From Actibacterium sp. (GTDB lineage Bacteria; Pseudomonadota; Alphaproteobacteria; Rhodobacterales; Rhodobacteraceae): a stretch of 64,000 bases of DNA. This document shows positions 16,814 through 26,323 of the stretch, piece after piece (within the stretch, counting starts at the first letter, position 1; each line of letters begins with the position of its first letter). The DNA lies in NCBI GenBank assembly GCA_016278325.1, contig JADQCB010000007.1, positions 62,001 through 126,000 of the forward strand, given 5' to 3'. A program made the position numbers and the translations under genes. Below the pieces are notes generated by a model, which did no database searches, had not been told where the DNA came from, and worked only from the letters and a program-made list of their open reading frames with translations.

Positions 16814-18123
16814 ACCGTATCCTGCTTGCAGTCGCCTTCACGGTGATCGCCGCACTGCCCCTGCGCGCGGCGGTGGATATCCAGCAGGTCACCTCGCCCG
16901 GCGGGATCGAGGCGTGGCTGGTCGAAAGCCATGATCTGCCGTTCACGGCGCTGGAAATCCGCTTCAAGGGCGGCGCGAGCCTAGATGCCGAGGGCAAGCG
17001 CGGGGCGATAAACCTGATGACCGCGTTGCTGGAAGAAGGCGCGGGCGAGATGGACGCGCAGGCCTTCGCCGCTGCCCGCGACGCATTGGCGGCGAAATTC
17101 ACGTTCGACGTGCATGATGACGCGCTGTCGGTCTCGGCCAGAATGCTGACCGAGAACCGCGACCAGGCCGTCACGCTGCTGCACAAGGCGCTGGTCGCGC
17201 CGCGCTTCGACCGGGACGCGATCGCGCGGGTGCGTGACCAGGTTCTGTCGATGATCCGCTCGAATGCCAAGGATCCGAACAGGATCGCCGGGCAGACCTT
17301 CGATCGGCTGGCGTTCGGCGAACATCCCTATGCCAGTTCGCCGAACGGGACCGTGGACAGTGTCGAGTCGCTGACCCGCGATGACCTGATCGAGGCGAAG
17401 AACCGGGTCATGGCGCGGGACCGTGTCTATGTCTCTGCCGCGGGCGACATCACCGCCCAAGAGCTTGGCGCGTTACTCGACCGGCTGTTCGCCGGCCTGC
17501 CCGAGACCGGTGCCCCGATGCCCGGCGACGCCCCCTATCTGCTTGAGGGCGGCACCACGGTCGTGCCTTTCGAGACGCCGCAATCGGTTGCGGTGTTCGG
17601 CCACAGGGGCATCGACCGGGACGATCCGGATTTCTTCGCCGCGTATGTCCTGAACACCGTGCTCGGGGCGAGCGGGTTCAGTTCGCGCCTGATGGAAGAG
17701 GTGCGCGAGAAACGCGGCCTGACCTATGGCATCTATACCTATCTCTATTCGATGGATCATGCCGATCTTTACCTGGGCCAGGTCGCTTCGGCCAATGACC
17801 GCATCGCCGAGGCGATCGAGGTGATCCGCGCCGAATGGGCGAAGGTTGCCGCCTCGGGCGTGAGCGCGGCGGAACTGGAGGCCGCCAAGACCTATCTCAC
17901 CGGGGCCTATCCCTTGCGGTTCGACGGCAACGGGCCGATCGCGGATATCCTGGTCGGCATGCAGCTTGAAGGGCTGAAGCGTAGCTATGTCGCCAACCGC
18001 AACGACAAGGTGAGGGCGGTGACGCTGGACGACGTGCAGCGTGTGGCGGCGCGCCTGTTGAACGCCGAAGCGTTGCATTTCGTCGTCGTGGGGCAACCCG
18101 CGGGGCTGGAAACCACCAACTGA
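16810..18123 (+). CDS. M16 family peptidase-like protein (non-catalytic partner)
   Basis: 437 aa with signal peptide MNRILLAVAFTVIAALPLRA. The position of HxxEH is replaced (EGKRGAINLMTALLEEGAGE), so it cannot bind zinc. It retains the substrate-binding Arg/Tyr region VREKRGLTYGIYTYL near residue 300. This division of labour is known for two-subunit M16B enzymes. It is translationally coupled to the active subunit. It is followed by an intergenic repeat with a strong hairpin that may end the transcript. Confidence 0.9.
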   Translation: MNRILLAVAFTVIAALPLRAAVDIQQVTSPGGIEAWLVESHDLPFTALEIRFKGGASLDAEGKRGAINLMTALLEEGAGEMDAQAFAAARDALAAKFTFDVHDDALSVSARMLTENRDQAVTLLHKALVAPRFDRDAIARVRDQVLSMIRSNAKDPNRIAGQTFDRLAFGEHPYASSPNGTVDSVESLTRDDLIEAKNRVMARDRVYVSAAGDITAQELGALLDRLFAGLPETGAPMPGDAPYLLEGGTTVVPFETPQSVAVFGHRGIDRDDPDFFAAYVLNTVLGASGFSSRLMEEVREKRGLTYGIYTYLYSMDHADLYLGQVASANDRIAEAIEVIRAEWAKVAASGVSAAELEAAKTYLTGAYPLRFDGNGPIADILVGMQLEGLKRSYVANRNDKVRAVTLDDVQRVAARLLNAEALHFVVVGQPAGLETTN

Positions 18124-18204
18124 GCCCCTGGCCGCGCGGCTTTTTTCGGATTGCCGCCCGTTCCGGGCGATTCCCCCATGCGCGCCCTGGCGGGCGCGCG
18201 GTGG

Positions 18205-18254
18205 TCGGGGGCTGTCTGCCCCCGAACCCCCGAGAGTATTTCGCCGAGGTGAAA
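18205..18254 (+). repeat. Intergenic hairpin-plus-box repeat, copy 1
   Basis: An 8-bp stem TCGGGGGC-tgtct-GCCCCCGA (18205-18225) is followed by a box, CGAGAGTATTTCGCCGAGG and then TGAAAA (18231-18254). A matching arrangement is at 25541-25607. It lies just after the M16 operon and may double as a Rho-independent-like terminator. Similar hairpin-plus-box elements recur between genes in Rhodobacteraceae genomes, to my recollection. Confidence 0.6.
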
Positions 18255-18316
18255 ATTTTCGGCCGGGATGAAAGTGGCATGGTCGAATCAACTGCGGTCA
18301 TGCTAATTGTTGTGGC

Positions 18317-20146
18317 ATGAACTCTTTGACCCCCAACATACGCGCTGAACGCCGCGCCATTCGTCAGCTGGATGAGGCGGCGGCGAACCGGATCGCCGCC
18401 GGCGAGGTGGTGGAGCGGCCGGCCTCGGCGGTGAAGGAACTGATCGAGAACGCGCTGGACGCGGGTGCAAGCCGGGTGGAAGTGGCGATTGCCGACGGCG
18501 GAAAGACCCTGATCCGGGTCGGCGATGACGGCCATGGGATCGCGGCAGAGGATTTGCCCCTGGCGCTCAGCCGGCATGCCACGTCGAAGATCGACGGCTC
18601 GGACCTGCTGGACATTCACACATTCGGGTTCCGTGGCGAGGCGTTGCCTTCTTTGGGGGCGGTGGGGCGGCTGCGCATCACCTCGCGCGCGGGGACGGAC
18701 GCGGCGGCGGAAATCGCGGTTTCGGGCGGCATTGCCAGTGCGGTCCGGCCGGCGGCGCTGAACCGCGGCACGGTCGTCGAACTGCGCGCGCTGTTTCACG
18801 CGACGCCGGCGCGGCTGAAATTCCTGCGCTCGGACCGGGCCGAGACGCAGGCGATCGCCGATGTGGTCAAGCGTCTGGCGATGGCCGAGCCCTTCGTGTC
18901 CTTCGTGCTGCGCGATGTGACGGGCGGGGACGAGGGCCGCGTGACGTTTCGCGCCGAGGCCGAGACCGGCGACATGTTCGATGCGCTGCATGGCCGGCTT
19001 TCGCGCGTTCTGGGGCGCGAATTCGCCGAGAACGCGCTGGCCGTGGATGCCGAGCGCGAGGGGCTGCACCTGACGGGCTATGCGGCACTGCCGACCTATT
19101 CGCGCGGGGCGTCGGTGGCGCAATACCTGTTCGTCAACGGGCGGCCGGTGCGCGACAAGTTGCTCAGCGGGGCGTTGCGCGCGGCCTATGCCGATTTCCT
19201 GTCGCGTGACCGGCACCCGGCGGCGGTGCTGTTCGTGGATTGCGATCCGCATCTGGTGGATGTGAACGTGCATCCGGCCAAGGCCGAGGTGCGCTTTCGC
19301 GCCCCGGGGATTGCCCGCGGGCTGATCGTGTCGGCGCTGCGGCACGCGCTGGCCGAGGCGGGGCATCGCGCCTCGACCACGGTAGCCGGCGCGACGCTGG
19401 GGGCGGTTCGGCCCGGGCCGTCGGCGCCCCGCAGCTATCGGATGGACCGGCCCTCGGCCGGGGCGATCGCGGCGGGGATCATGGCACAGGCCCCGGCGGC
19501 GCCGGGTTTCGCAGAGACTGCTGCGCCCTCGGCCCGGGTCGAGGCCCCCGAGACCGAAGCCGTTGCCCTGCCGCTGGGGGCGGCCCGGGCGCAGGTCCAC
19601 GAAAACTATATCATCGCGCAGACCGCCGACGGAATCGTGATCGTCGATCAGCACGCTGCGCATGAGCGGCTGGTTTATGAAAAGCTCAAACGGCAGATGG
19701 CCGAGAACGGCGTCGCCGCACAGGCGTTGCTGATCCCGCAAATCGTCGAGTTGGGGGAGGATGCCTGCGCGAACCTGCTGGGATTGGCCGACGCGCTGTC
19801 GCAGCTTGGCCTGGTGATCGAGCCGTTCGGCGCCGGGGTCGTGGCGGTGCGCGAGACGCCGGCGATCCTGGGCGAGGTGGATGCGGAGGCGATGCTGCGC
19901 GACATCCTGGACGAGCTGGACGACCTGGGCGACAGCGACATGGTCAGGACGCGGATCGACGCGATCCTCAGCCGTATCGCCTGTCATGGTTCGATCCGGT
20001 CGGGTCGCCGGATGCGGGGCGACGAGATGAACGCCTTGTTGCGCGAGATGGAGGCGACACCGCATTCGGGTCAGTGCAACCACGGGCGGCCGACCTATGT
20101 CGAGTTGAAGCTGAGCGATATCGAAAGGCTTTTCGGGCGGAAATGA
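18317..20146 (+). CDS. mutL: DNA mismatch repair protein MutL
   Basis: 609 aa. The N-terminal GHKL ATPase has [37 protein letters not shown] and [16 protein letters not shown] proline/alanine-rich linker spans about 345-425, and the C-terminal domain carries the endonuclease motif [12 protein letters not shown] starting at D444, plus ACHGSIRSG and QCNHGRPT. This is the nicking type of MutL used by bacteria without MutH. Its stop overlaps rmuC (ATGA). Confidence 0.97.
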   Translation: MNSLTPNIRAERRAIRQLDEAAANRIAAGEVVERPASAVKELIENALDAGASRVEVAIADGGKTLIRVGDDGHGIAAEDLPLALSRHATSKIDGSDLLDIHTFGFRGEALPSLGAVGRLRITSRAGTDAAAEIAVSGGIASAVRPAALNRGTVVELRALFHATPARLKFLRSDRAETQAIADVVKRLAMAEPFVSFVLRDVTGGDEGRVTFRAEAETGDMFDALHGRLSRVLGREFAENALAVDAEREGLHLTGYAALPTYSRGASVAQYLFVNGRPVRDKLLSGALRAAYADFLSRDRHPAAVLFVDCDPHLVDVNVHPAKAEVRFRAPGIARGLIVSALRHALAEAGHRASTTVAGATLGAVRPGPSAPRSYRMDRPSAGAIAAGIMAQAPAAPGFAETAAPSARVEAPETEAVALPLGAARAQVHENYIIAQTADGIVIVDQHAAHERLVYEKLKRQMAENGVAAQALLIPQIVELGEDACANLLGLADALSQLGLVIEPFGAGVVAVRETPAILGEVDAEAMLRDILDELDDLGDSDMVRTRIDAILSRIACHGSIRSGRRMRGDEMNALLREMEATPHSGQCNHGRPTYVELKLSDIERLFGRK

Positions 20147-21384
20147 TCCGGATCGGCGAGAACACATACGCGCTGGACGACCCGGCGATCCTGGCCGGGC
20201 TGGCTGGCGTGGCGGTGATCCTGCTGGTGCTTGTCCTGCTGGTCGTTTCGGTGCGCCGGGCGGGCCGGGCGGCCGAGATGACGGCGCCGTTGATCTTTCG
20301 GATGGATCAGTTGGGCCAGGCGGTGCAGACCCTCGGCCAGGGGCAGGATCGCCTGAGCGGCGGGTTGCAGACCGTATCGGACGCGCAGGCCAACAGCCAG
20401 GCAAGGGTTCTGCACACGATGGAGAGCCGGCTGGGCGAAGTCCAGCGCCAGATGCATGAAACGCTGCACGACAACGCGATGAAATCGGCCCGCGCGATTT
20501 CCGACCTGAACGAACGGCTGGACAAGTCGCTGGGGGCCAACAGCGAAAGGACCACGAAATCGCTGACCGAGTTGCAGGAACGTCTGGCCACGATCGACAA
20601 GGCGCAGGCGAATATCGAGAAGCTTTCCGGCGATGTGCTGAGCCTTCAGGACATCCTGTCGAACAAGCAGACCCGCGGCGCGTTCGGTGAAATTCAGCTG
20701 AACGACATCGTCGGAAAGGCCTTGCCGAAGGACAGTTTCACCTTGCAGGCCACGCTTTCCAACGGAAAGCGGGCGGATTGCCTGATCCATCTGCCGAACC
20801 CGCCGGGGCCGATCGTGATCGACAGCAAGTTTCCGCTGGAGGCCTACGAAGCGTTGCGCCGCGCCAAGACCGATTGGGAGGTGAACGAGGCGGCCAAGGG
20901 GCTGCGCACCGCGGTGCGCGGGCATATCCGGGCGATTTCGGCCCGTTACCTGATCGAGGGCGAGACGGCCGACGGCGCGATCATGTTCCTGCCGTCCGAG
21001 GCGGTCTATGCCGAGCTTCACGCGAATTTCCCCGAACTGGTGCGCGAAGGGTTCGATGCGCGGGTCTGGATCGTTTCGCCCACCACCTGCATGGCCACGC
21101 TGCACACGATGCGCGCGATCCTCAAGGATGCGCGGATGCGCGAGCAGGCCGGTGCGATACGCAAGACCCTGCGACAGCTGCACCGTGATGTCGAGATTGT
21201 GGTCGAACGGGTGGGCAAGCTGGACAATCATTTTCGCCAGGCCCGCGAGGATGTCGAGGGAATCGGCATCGCGGCGGAACGCGCGGGAAAGCGCGCCGCG
21301 CGGCTGGACAATTTCGATTTCGAGGAACTTTCGCCCGAGGCCGAGGATGCGGCGCGCGTGGTTCCGCTGGGCAAGCGCGACTGA
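20143..21384 (+). CDS. rmuC: DNA recombination protein RmuC
   Basis: 413 aa. An N-terminal membrane helix (about 16-38) is followed by a long coiled coil and the RmuC nuclease-like domain ([47 protein letters not shown]). RmuC limits DNA inversions and rearrangements. ATG at 20143 overlaps the mutL stop; the longer frame from 20074 lies inside mutL. The link to mutL suggests a genome-stability operon. Confidence 0.93.
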   Translation: MIRIGENTYALDDPAILAGLAGVAVILLVLVLLVVSVRRAGRAAEMTAPLIFRMDQLGQAVQTLGQGQDRLSGGLQTVSDAQANSQARVLHTMESRLGEVQRQMHETLHDNAMKSARAISDLNERLDKSLGANSERTTKSLTELQERLATIDKAQANIEKLSGDVLSLQDILSNKQTRGAFGEIQLNDIVGKALPKDSFTLQATLSNGKRADCLIHLPNPPGPIVIDSKFPLEAYEALRRAKTDWEVNEAAKGLRTAVRGHIRAISARYLIEGETADGAIMFLPSEAVYAELHANFPELVREGFDARVWIVSPTTCMATLHTMRAILKDARMREQAGAIRKTLRQLHRDVEIVVERVGKLDNHFRQAREDVEGIGIAAERAGKRAARLDNFDFEELSPEAEDAARVVPLGKRD

Positions 21385-21476
21385 GCGCGGACCGACCGGG
21401 GCGTGGTGCCGCTTGCCCTTGTCTCCGGCCGCGAGACATACGACACTTGCGAGAATGCACAACGGAGGCGCCCGCC

Positions 21477-21869
21477 ATGCTTGAAATCAGCCCGAGCAAG
21501 ATTGCCCATATCGCCGTTCGAGCCCGGGAAATCGACGCCAAGGTCGGCCGGTGGGACAGCGCCGGCGATGTGGCCGATGCCGACTCGATTCTCGAAGCGC
21601 GGGCAAGCGATGCCACCGAGGCCGAATTGCGCGCCTTCATCGACAACCTGAACGCCGATGAACAGGCGAGCCTGGTGGCGGTGATGTGGATCGGGCGCGA
21701 GACATTCACCGCCGATGACCTGGAAGAGGCGATCGAGACGGCGCGGACCGAGGCCACGACATCCACCGCCGATTACCTGCTGGGGATTCCCCTGTTGTCG
21801 GATTACCTGGAAGACGGGCTGAACGCCCTGGGGATCGACCCGCAGGACCTGGAAGACGATTTCTATTGA
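21477..21869 (+). CDS. DUF3775 family protein
   Basis: 130 aa acidic soluble protein with MLEISPSKIAHIAVRAREID at the N-terminus and IGRETFTADDLEEAIETA in the middle, ending in an Asp/Glu-rich tail. GGAGG precedes the ATG. The sequence matches the small DUF3775 proteins common in alphaproteobacteria; their function is not known. It is likely monocistronic or read through from rmuC (92-bp gap). Confidence 0.75.
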   Translation: MLEISPSKIAHIAVRAREIDAKVGRWDSAGDVADADSILEARASDATEAELRAFIDNLNADEQASLVAVMWIGRETFTADDLEEAIETARTEATTSTADYLLGIPLLSDYLEDGLNALGIDPQDLEDDFY

Positions 21870-21941
21870 TCGCGACGCGCCCGCTGGCGCGCCGCGGACC
21901 GAGAATTTTCGCCAGGGGGGCGGTCGGGCCCGGCCCCGCCT

Positions 21942-23087
21942 TCAGGCCCCGATGTGATCGACGACTTGCAGATGCTGGGCCAGGCGGTCGATGCTGCCGA
22001 GCCAGCGCGCCACCAGCCGGGGATCGCGCGGCGCCGCGCTGACGCCGGGCGGGATTTTGTGATTCAGCACCGCCTCTACCGCCAGGGAGACCGGCACCGA
22101 GACCAGCCGCGCCATGGCCGTGCCCCGCGCGTCGCCCCAGGCATCCATCACATATGTCTTGTGATAGACCGGCGCGCCCTCGCGGGCGACATTGAGGGTG
22201 ACGCACATCACCACGCGGTCGGGCTCTGCCGGATCATAGGCGTTTTCCTGCCACAGCTGGTCCGACATTTCCTGCAGGCGCGCGTCACCGGCGGGGCCGT
22301 CCAGCGTTTCGATTTCGCGGAACACTTCGGCCCAGGCCTCGGCCCAGCCATTCAGCCGCAGGGTGCCGCGAACGAATTCCTTCACGTTCCACTCTGGCTC
22401 GAACCCGTATTCGCGCATGAACGGCAGCGAGTCGCGGTTCGGATAGACCTCGAATTTCTCGGGGATGGGCAGGGGCGCAACATAGCTCGACAGCGCGTCC
22501 CAGGGGCGGCGGACCATCAGCTCGCTATGCCCACGGATCGAGCGTGACGGCGCGCGCAGGGCCTTGAGCACGCCCAGGGGCGACCAGCTGAACTTGTAGC
22601 GAAACGCGTTTGGATATTTCGGCACGCCGCCGCAATACGAGGTGAATTCGTATTCGTTTTCCGGGTCGAAGGCCCCCGATGCGTGGTAATCGGCCATCAG
22701 CCAATGCGCCATGAGGTGGTCGATGCCGGGGTCGAGCCCGATCTCGTTCACCAGGGCCACGCCAGCGTCGTGCGCCGCGACGTCAAGCGCGCGCATCTCC
22801 GGTGCGATATAGCTGGACGACACGAAACCTGCGCCCTTCGCAATGGCCAGTTCGGCCAGCGGCACATGCCAGTCGGCGGGCAGCATCGACACGATCACGT
22901 CACCCCTGGCCGTTGCCTGGGCCAGATCGTCGAGGCCGAAGGCGCGGATATCGGCGGTCAGATCGCCCACCGCCTGCCGGGCCTTGTCCGGCGTGCGGTT
23001 CCACACGGTCACGTCGTGGCCTGTCTCGATCAGTCGCCTCAGGCCGGGAATCGCCGAAAGGCCGGTGCCGCACCAATGGATCGTCAT
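21942..23087 (-). CDS. Saccharopine dehydrogenase-type protein (Lys9-like)
   Basis: 381 aa with an N-terminal NAD(P)-binding stretch (IHWCGTGLSAIPGLRRLIE) and the saccharopine dehydrogenase catalytic core (VNEIGLDPGIDHLMAHWLM, YCGGVPKYPNAFRYKFSWSP). This subtype usually interconverts saccharopine with glutamate and aminoadipate semialdehyde. The start overlaps the stop of the Lys1-like gene by 4 bases. A lysine breakdown role through saccharopine is more likely than synthesis in this group, but no lysine-ketoglutarate reductase fusion or semialdehyde dehydrogenase is adjacent. Confidence 0.85.
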   Translation of the reverse strand: MTIHWCGTGLSAIPGLRRLIETGHDVTVWNRTPDKARQAVGDLTADIRAFGLDDLAQATARGDVIVSMLPADWHVPLAELAIAKGAGFVSSSYIAPEMRALDVAAHDAGVALVNEIGLDPGIDHLMAHWLMADYHASGAFDPENEYEFTSYCGGVPKYPNAFRYKFSWSPLGVLKALRAPSRSIRGHSELMVRRPWDALSSYVAPLPIPEKFEVYPNRDSLPFMREYGFEPEWNVKEFVRGTLRLNGWAEAWAEVFREIETLDGPAGDARLQEMSDQLWQENAYDPAEPDRVVMCVTLNVAREGAPVYHKTYVMDAWGDARGTAMARLVSVPVSLAVEAVLNHKIPPGVSAAPRDPRLVARWLGSIDRLAQHLQVVDHIGA

Positions 23088-24157
23088 GCTGTTCCCCGTT
23101 CTCGGAAGGTTGCGATATGCGAATCGAACTCGGCTTTTGCCCGGGCCCAGATGCCCGCGTCCGGCGCGTCGAGCGTTTGCAAGGCGGGCAGAAGCTGCGC
23201 CGCGAAATCCTGCGACGATTCGCGCGGAAGAAGCGCGGGCAGGTTGTCGATCGCGGTGACGTCGAGCACCGGATCGTCATGCACGCGCAGGGCCGGTTCC
23301 GCCCATGTCGTGACCCGGTCATAGACCTTGATCGGCGAGAAATCCGATGTCGGATCGCAGGCGATGTCGCCGATCACCCGAAGCTTTCGCGCGGCCCGTG
23401 TCGCCTCGGCCGGGATGAAGACCGGCGTGCCGGGGCGCGCGAGGATGCAGTTCAGAAAGATCGCGTGATCCAGGATTTCCGGGAACGGCCCGCCATGCGC
23501 GGTTTCTGCCATGTCCCAGCCGGTGACATCGACCCCGAGCGCGCGGCACAGATCCATTGCGCCGGTGCCGACCCGCCCAAGCGCGCCGATCACGATCGCG
23601 TCGGGATACGGCGCGCCGATGGCGGCCAGTTCGGTGGCCAGATCGTTGCGCAGCGTCTCCGACGCGGAGAAGACGCCGAGCGGCCCGCAGATCGTGCGGC
23701 GTCGTTGCGCGGCCCAGCATTTCAGCGCCACCGCCGCGCCGGCATAGCCCGCCCAATACCCGAAGGCCGCGATCCGTCGCCCGGCGGCGTCCACCAGATA
23801 TTCCAGGTCATAGAGCGTTCCGCCCCCCGTCTCGAACCGCTTGAGCAGGGCACGCCCCGCCGGTTGCCCCTTGAAGGCATGGCCGAACATGATGTGCCGA
23901 TGCGGCAGGGGCGTTCCATCCTCGGGCAGTTCCTTCAGCCCGAGGATGATCGCGTCGCGCGGGGCGTCGGGCCATGCGTTTTCCGGCGCTATGTCGCAGC
24001 CCGCTTCGCGGTAGCGCTCGATCGGGATCACGCGCTGCGCACTATGCTCGACCGTGACGCGCAGGCCCATGTCCAACAGCGCCTTTGCCCCCTCGGGGGT
24101 CAGGCCGACGCGTTCTTCGTTGGGGCGCTGTTCGGCCCGGACCCAAAGATGTGTCAT
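23084..24157 (-). CDS. Saccharopine dehydrogenase, NAD+/L-lysine-forming type (Lys1-like)
   Basis: 357 aa. The N-terminal half (MTHLWVRAEQRPNEERVGLT, GLKELPEDGTPLPHRHIMFGHAFKG) is characteristic of the AlaDH/PNT-fold lysine-forming saccharopine dehydrogenases, followed by a nucleotide-binding part with VIGALGRVGTGAMDLCRALG. It reversibly joins lysine and 2-oxoglutarate. ATG at 24157 is selected because the frame further upstream runs into the divergent promoter region. It is the first gene of a two-gene operon with the Lys9-like partner. Confidence 0.85.
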   Translation of the reverse strand: MTHLWVRAEQRPNEERVGLTPEGAKALLDMGLRVTVEHSAQRVIPIERYREAGCDIAPENAWPDAPRDAIILGLKELPEDGTPLPHRHIMFGHAFKGQPAGRALLKRFETGGGTLYDLEYLVDAAGRRIAAFGYWAGYAGAAVALKCWAAQRRRTICGPLGVFSASETLRNDLATELAAIGAPYPDAIVIGALGRVGTGAMDLCRALGVDVTGWDMAETAHGGPFPEILDHAIFLNCILARPGTPVFIPAEATRAARKLRVIGDIACDPTSDFSPIKVYDRVTTWAEPALRVHDDPVLDVTAIDNLPALLPRESSQDFAAQLLPALQTLDAPDAGIWARAKAEFDSHIATFRERGTA

Positions 24158-24277
24158 CTTTCGCCTTTCCTTCGCTGGCCGGATGCCTAGACCAAAGCCC
24201 GCGCCGGGCCAAGTGTTGGCGTTCGGCCCGCGTCCTGCTATCGCTTCGGCACCAGTGAACCGAAAGGCAGGGATGGC

Positions 24278-25474
24278 ATGACCCCGAACCCCGACCGATT
24301 CCTCGAAAGCCTTCACGCGCTGCGCAGCATCGGCGCGGTGGAAACCGGCGTGGTGCGCCCGGCCTATTCGGACAAGGACATCGAGGCGCGCCAATGGCTG
24401 GCCGCGCAGATGGAACAGGCCGGGCTGACGCCTTATTTCGACCCGGTGGGCAACCTTTTCGGACTGGCCGGAGTGGGTCAGAGCCTTTTGATCGGGTCGC
24501 ATTCCGATACCCAGCCCGAGGGCGGCTGGCTGGACGGCGCCTATGGCGTCATGACCGCGCTGGAGATTGCCCGCGCGTCGAAAGAGGCCGGCGGCCCGCC
24601 GGTGTCGGTGGTGTCGTTCCAGGACGAGGAGGGCCGCTTTGGCGTGACCACCGGCAGCACCGTGTGGTCAGGCGGTCGCAGCCTGGCCGAGACGGACGGG
24701 CTGACGGATTCCGACGGCGTGAGTTTTGCCGATGCGCGGGCGAAAATGGCCGATCTGGTCAGTGGCGATTTCCTGGATCCGGCGCGATTCACCGGCTTCA
24801 TCGAGGCGCATATCGAGCAGGGGCCCTATCTGGACACGTATCAAGAGGCGGTCGGTGTGGTCACCTCGATCGTCGGCATCCGCGACATGCGGATCACCCT
24901 GGAAGGACAGCAGAACCATGCAGGGACCACGCCCATGCATCTGCGCCGGGACGCGTTCCAGGGGTTGTCGGAATTCAACGCGCGTTTGAATGAACGCTTC
25001 CGCGCGGTGGTGAATCGCGAAACGGTCTGGACCATCGGCCATGTCGCGTTGCATCCGAACGGTGCCTCGATCGTGCCGGGCCGGGCCGTTTTCTCGATGC
25101 AGTGGCGCGACGGCGACGCCGAAAGGTTGAACCGGATGGAGGAGATCATCCGCCAGACCGCGCAGGAGGTGGCCAGCGCGCGCGATCTGCGGTTGTCATT
25201 CGGGGCGTTGCTGGGGCTGGAGCCGGTAACGATGGACCCGCGGTTGCAGCAGGCCCTGGCCGAGGCCGCCGAGGCCGAGGTGCCCGGACGCTGGCGGAAG
25301 ATGCCCTCGGGCGCGCTGCACGACACGACCAACCTGGCGCGGCACATGCCCGTGGCGATGCTGTTCGCCCCCTCGATCGGCGGGGTCAGCCACAATTTCC
25401 AGGAGGATACCGCCGAAGCGGACCTGGTGACAGGCTTGAAGGTTCTTGCCGGCGGGGTCGCGCGGCTGGCGTGA
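24278..25474 (+). CDS. M20-family amidohydrolase (hydantoinase/carbamoylase type)
   Basis: 398 aa zinc-dependent amidase of the N-carbamoyl-L-amino-acid hydrolase/allantoate amidohydrolase group. The metal ligands are visible: H75 in GSHSDT, D86 in LDGAYGV, the E117/E118 pair in QDEEGRFG, H178 in EAHIEQGP and a late His in SHNFQED. A dimerisation/lid domain with [14 protein letters not shown] is inserted. The exact substrate cannot be decided. It is divergent from the saccharopine genes, with a shared 120-bp promoter region. Confidence 0.88.
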   Translation: MTPNPDRFLESLHALRSIGAVETGVVRPAYSDKDIEARQWLAAQMEQAGLTPYFDPVGNLFGLAGVGQSLLIGSHSDTQPEGGWLDGAYGVMTALEIARASKEAGGPPVSVVSFQDEEGRFGVTTGSTVWSGGRSLAETDGLTDSDGVSFADARAKMADLVSGDFLDPARFTGFIEAHIEQGPYLDTYQEAVGVVTSIVGIRDMRITLEGQQNHAGTTPMHLRRDAFQGLSEFNARLNERFRAVVNRETVWTIGHVALHPNGASIVPGRAVFSMQWRDGDAERLNRMEEIIRQTAQEVASARDLRLSFGALLGLEPVTMDPRLQQALAEAAEAEVPGRWRKMPSGALHDTTNLARHMPVAMLFAPSIGGVSHNFQEDTAEADLVTGLKVLAGGVARLA

Positions 25475-25540
25475 TCGGGGTCGAAACCCACGGCCCGTCG
25501 GCGCGGTTCCCGTCGTCCGGCGGGTTTCGGCCGCCCGCGT

Positions 25541-25607
25541 GAGGGGCGCCTGCCCCTCTTCGCCTTCGGCGAATTCACCCCGGGAGTATTTTTGCCGAGA
25601 AGAAACG
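25541..25607 (+). repeat. Intergenic hairpin-plus-box repeat, copy 2
   Basis: GAGGGGC-gcct-GCCCCTC (25541-25558) is followed by a second hairpin TTCGCC-ttc-GGCGAA (25559-25573) and the box CGGGAGTATTTTTGCCGAG then AAGAAA. The box matches copy 1 at 18231-18254. It lies between convergent genes and could terminate transcription from both sides. Confidence 0.6.
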
Positions 25608-25621
25608 GGCGGCGCGATCGG

Positions 25622-26323
25622 TCATCGCCAGTCGACCTCGGCCAGGAAGATATAGCCGGCGCCGTAGATCGTCTTGATCAGGCGCGGATTGCGCGGATCC
25701 TCGTCAAGCTTGGTGCGCAAGCGCGAAATGCGCACATCCATCGCCCGATCGAAGCTTTCTCCGGCCGCACCGCCCAGCGATTCCTGCATCTGTGCGCGGG
25801 AGACAAGCCGCCTGGGGCTTTCGAGGAAGAGGCGCAGCACCTCGCCCTCGGCGTGGGAAAAGGGAACTTCGCGCCCGTTGGGGGCCAGCAGGATGTAGCG
25901 GTCGAAATGCGCGCTCCAGCCTTCGAACCGTGCGGTGGTCATGCCGCTGCCGGTGTCACGCCCCTTGCGCAGGCGGGCCCGGACCCGGGCCACGACCTCG
26001 GCCGGGTCGAAGGGTTTGATGATGTAATCGTCGGCCCCCAGTTCCAGTCCGGTCACGCGGTCCTGCACCTGAGCGCGGCCCGAGATGATGATGATCGCGG
26101 CGCCCGATTCCAGCGCCAGCCGGTGCACCAGCGCCAGCCCGTCGCGATCGGGCAGGCCCAGATCGACCAGGCAGACATCGGGCGCGGTTCGCTTGATCGC
26201 GGCCTCGAATTCGGTCGCGCGGGAGAAGGTCGCGGTGCGGAATCCGGCCTCGCCCAGCGCCTCGGCCAGCATCCGGCGGATCTGCGGTTCATCGTCGAGG
26301 ATGGCGATCATCGGCGCGCTCAT
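25622..26323 (-). CDS. OmpR/PhoB-family response regulator
   Basis: 233 aa. The receiver domain has acidic pocket DDE at residues 10-12, phospho-acceptor D54 in CLVDLGLPD, and KPFDP. A C-terminal winged helix (EGEVLRLFLESPRRLVSRAQ, DVRISRLRTKLDEDP, IYGAGYIF) binds DNA. It overlaps the hybrid kinase gene by 4 bases, so it is the output of that kinase. Its likely target is the divergent acyl-CoA synthetase/ABC operon, whose promoter region carries inverted repeats. Confidence 0.93.
   Translation of the reverse strand: MSAPMIAILDDEPQIRRMLAEALGEAGFRTATFSRATEFEAAIKRTAPDVCLVDLGLPDRDGLALVHRLALESGAAIIIISGRAQVQDRVTGLELGADDYIIKPFDPAEVVARVRARLRKGRDTGSGMTTARFEGWSAHFDRYILLAPNGREVPFSHAEGEVLRLFLESPRRLVSRAQMQESLGGAAGESFDRAMDVRISRLRTKLDEDPRNPRLIKTIYGAGYIFLAEVDWR

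Noticed and set aside
17897-20404. 835-codon open frame on the minus strand opposite the M16 gene and mutL
   Set aside because: It lies wholly antisense to well-conserved genes, with Arg/Pro/His-rich low-complexity translation and no domain; it is a product of high GC codon usage.
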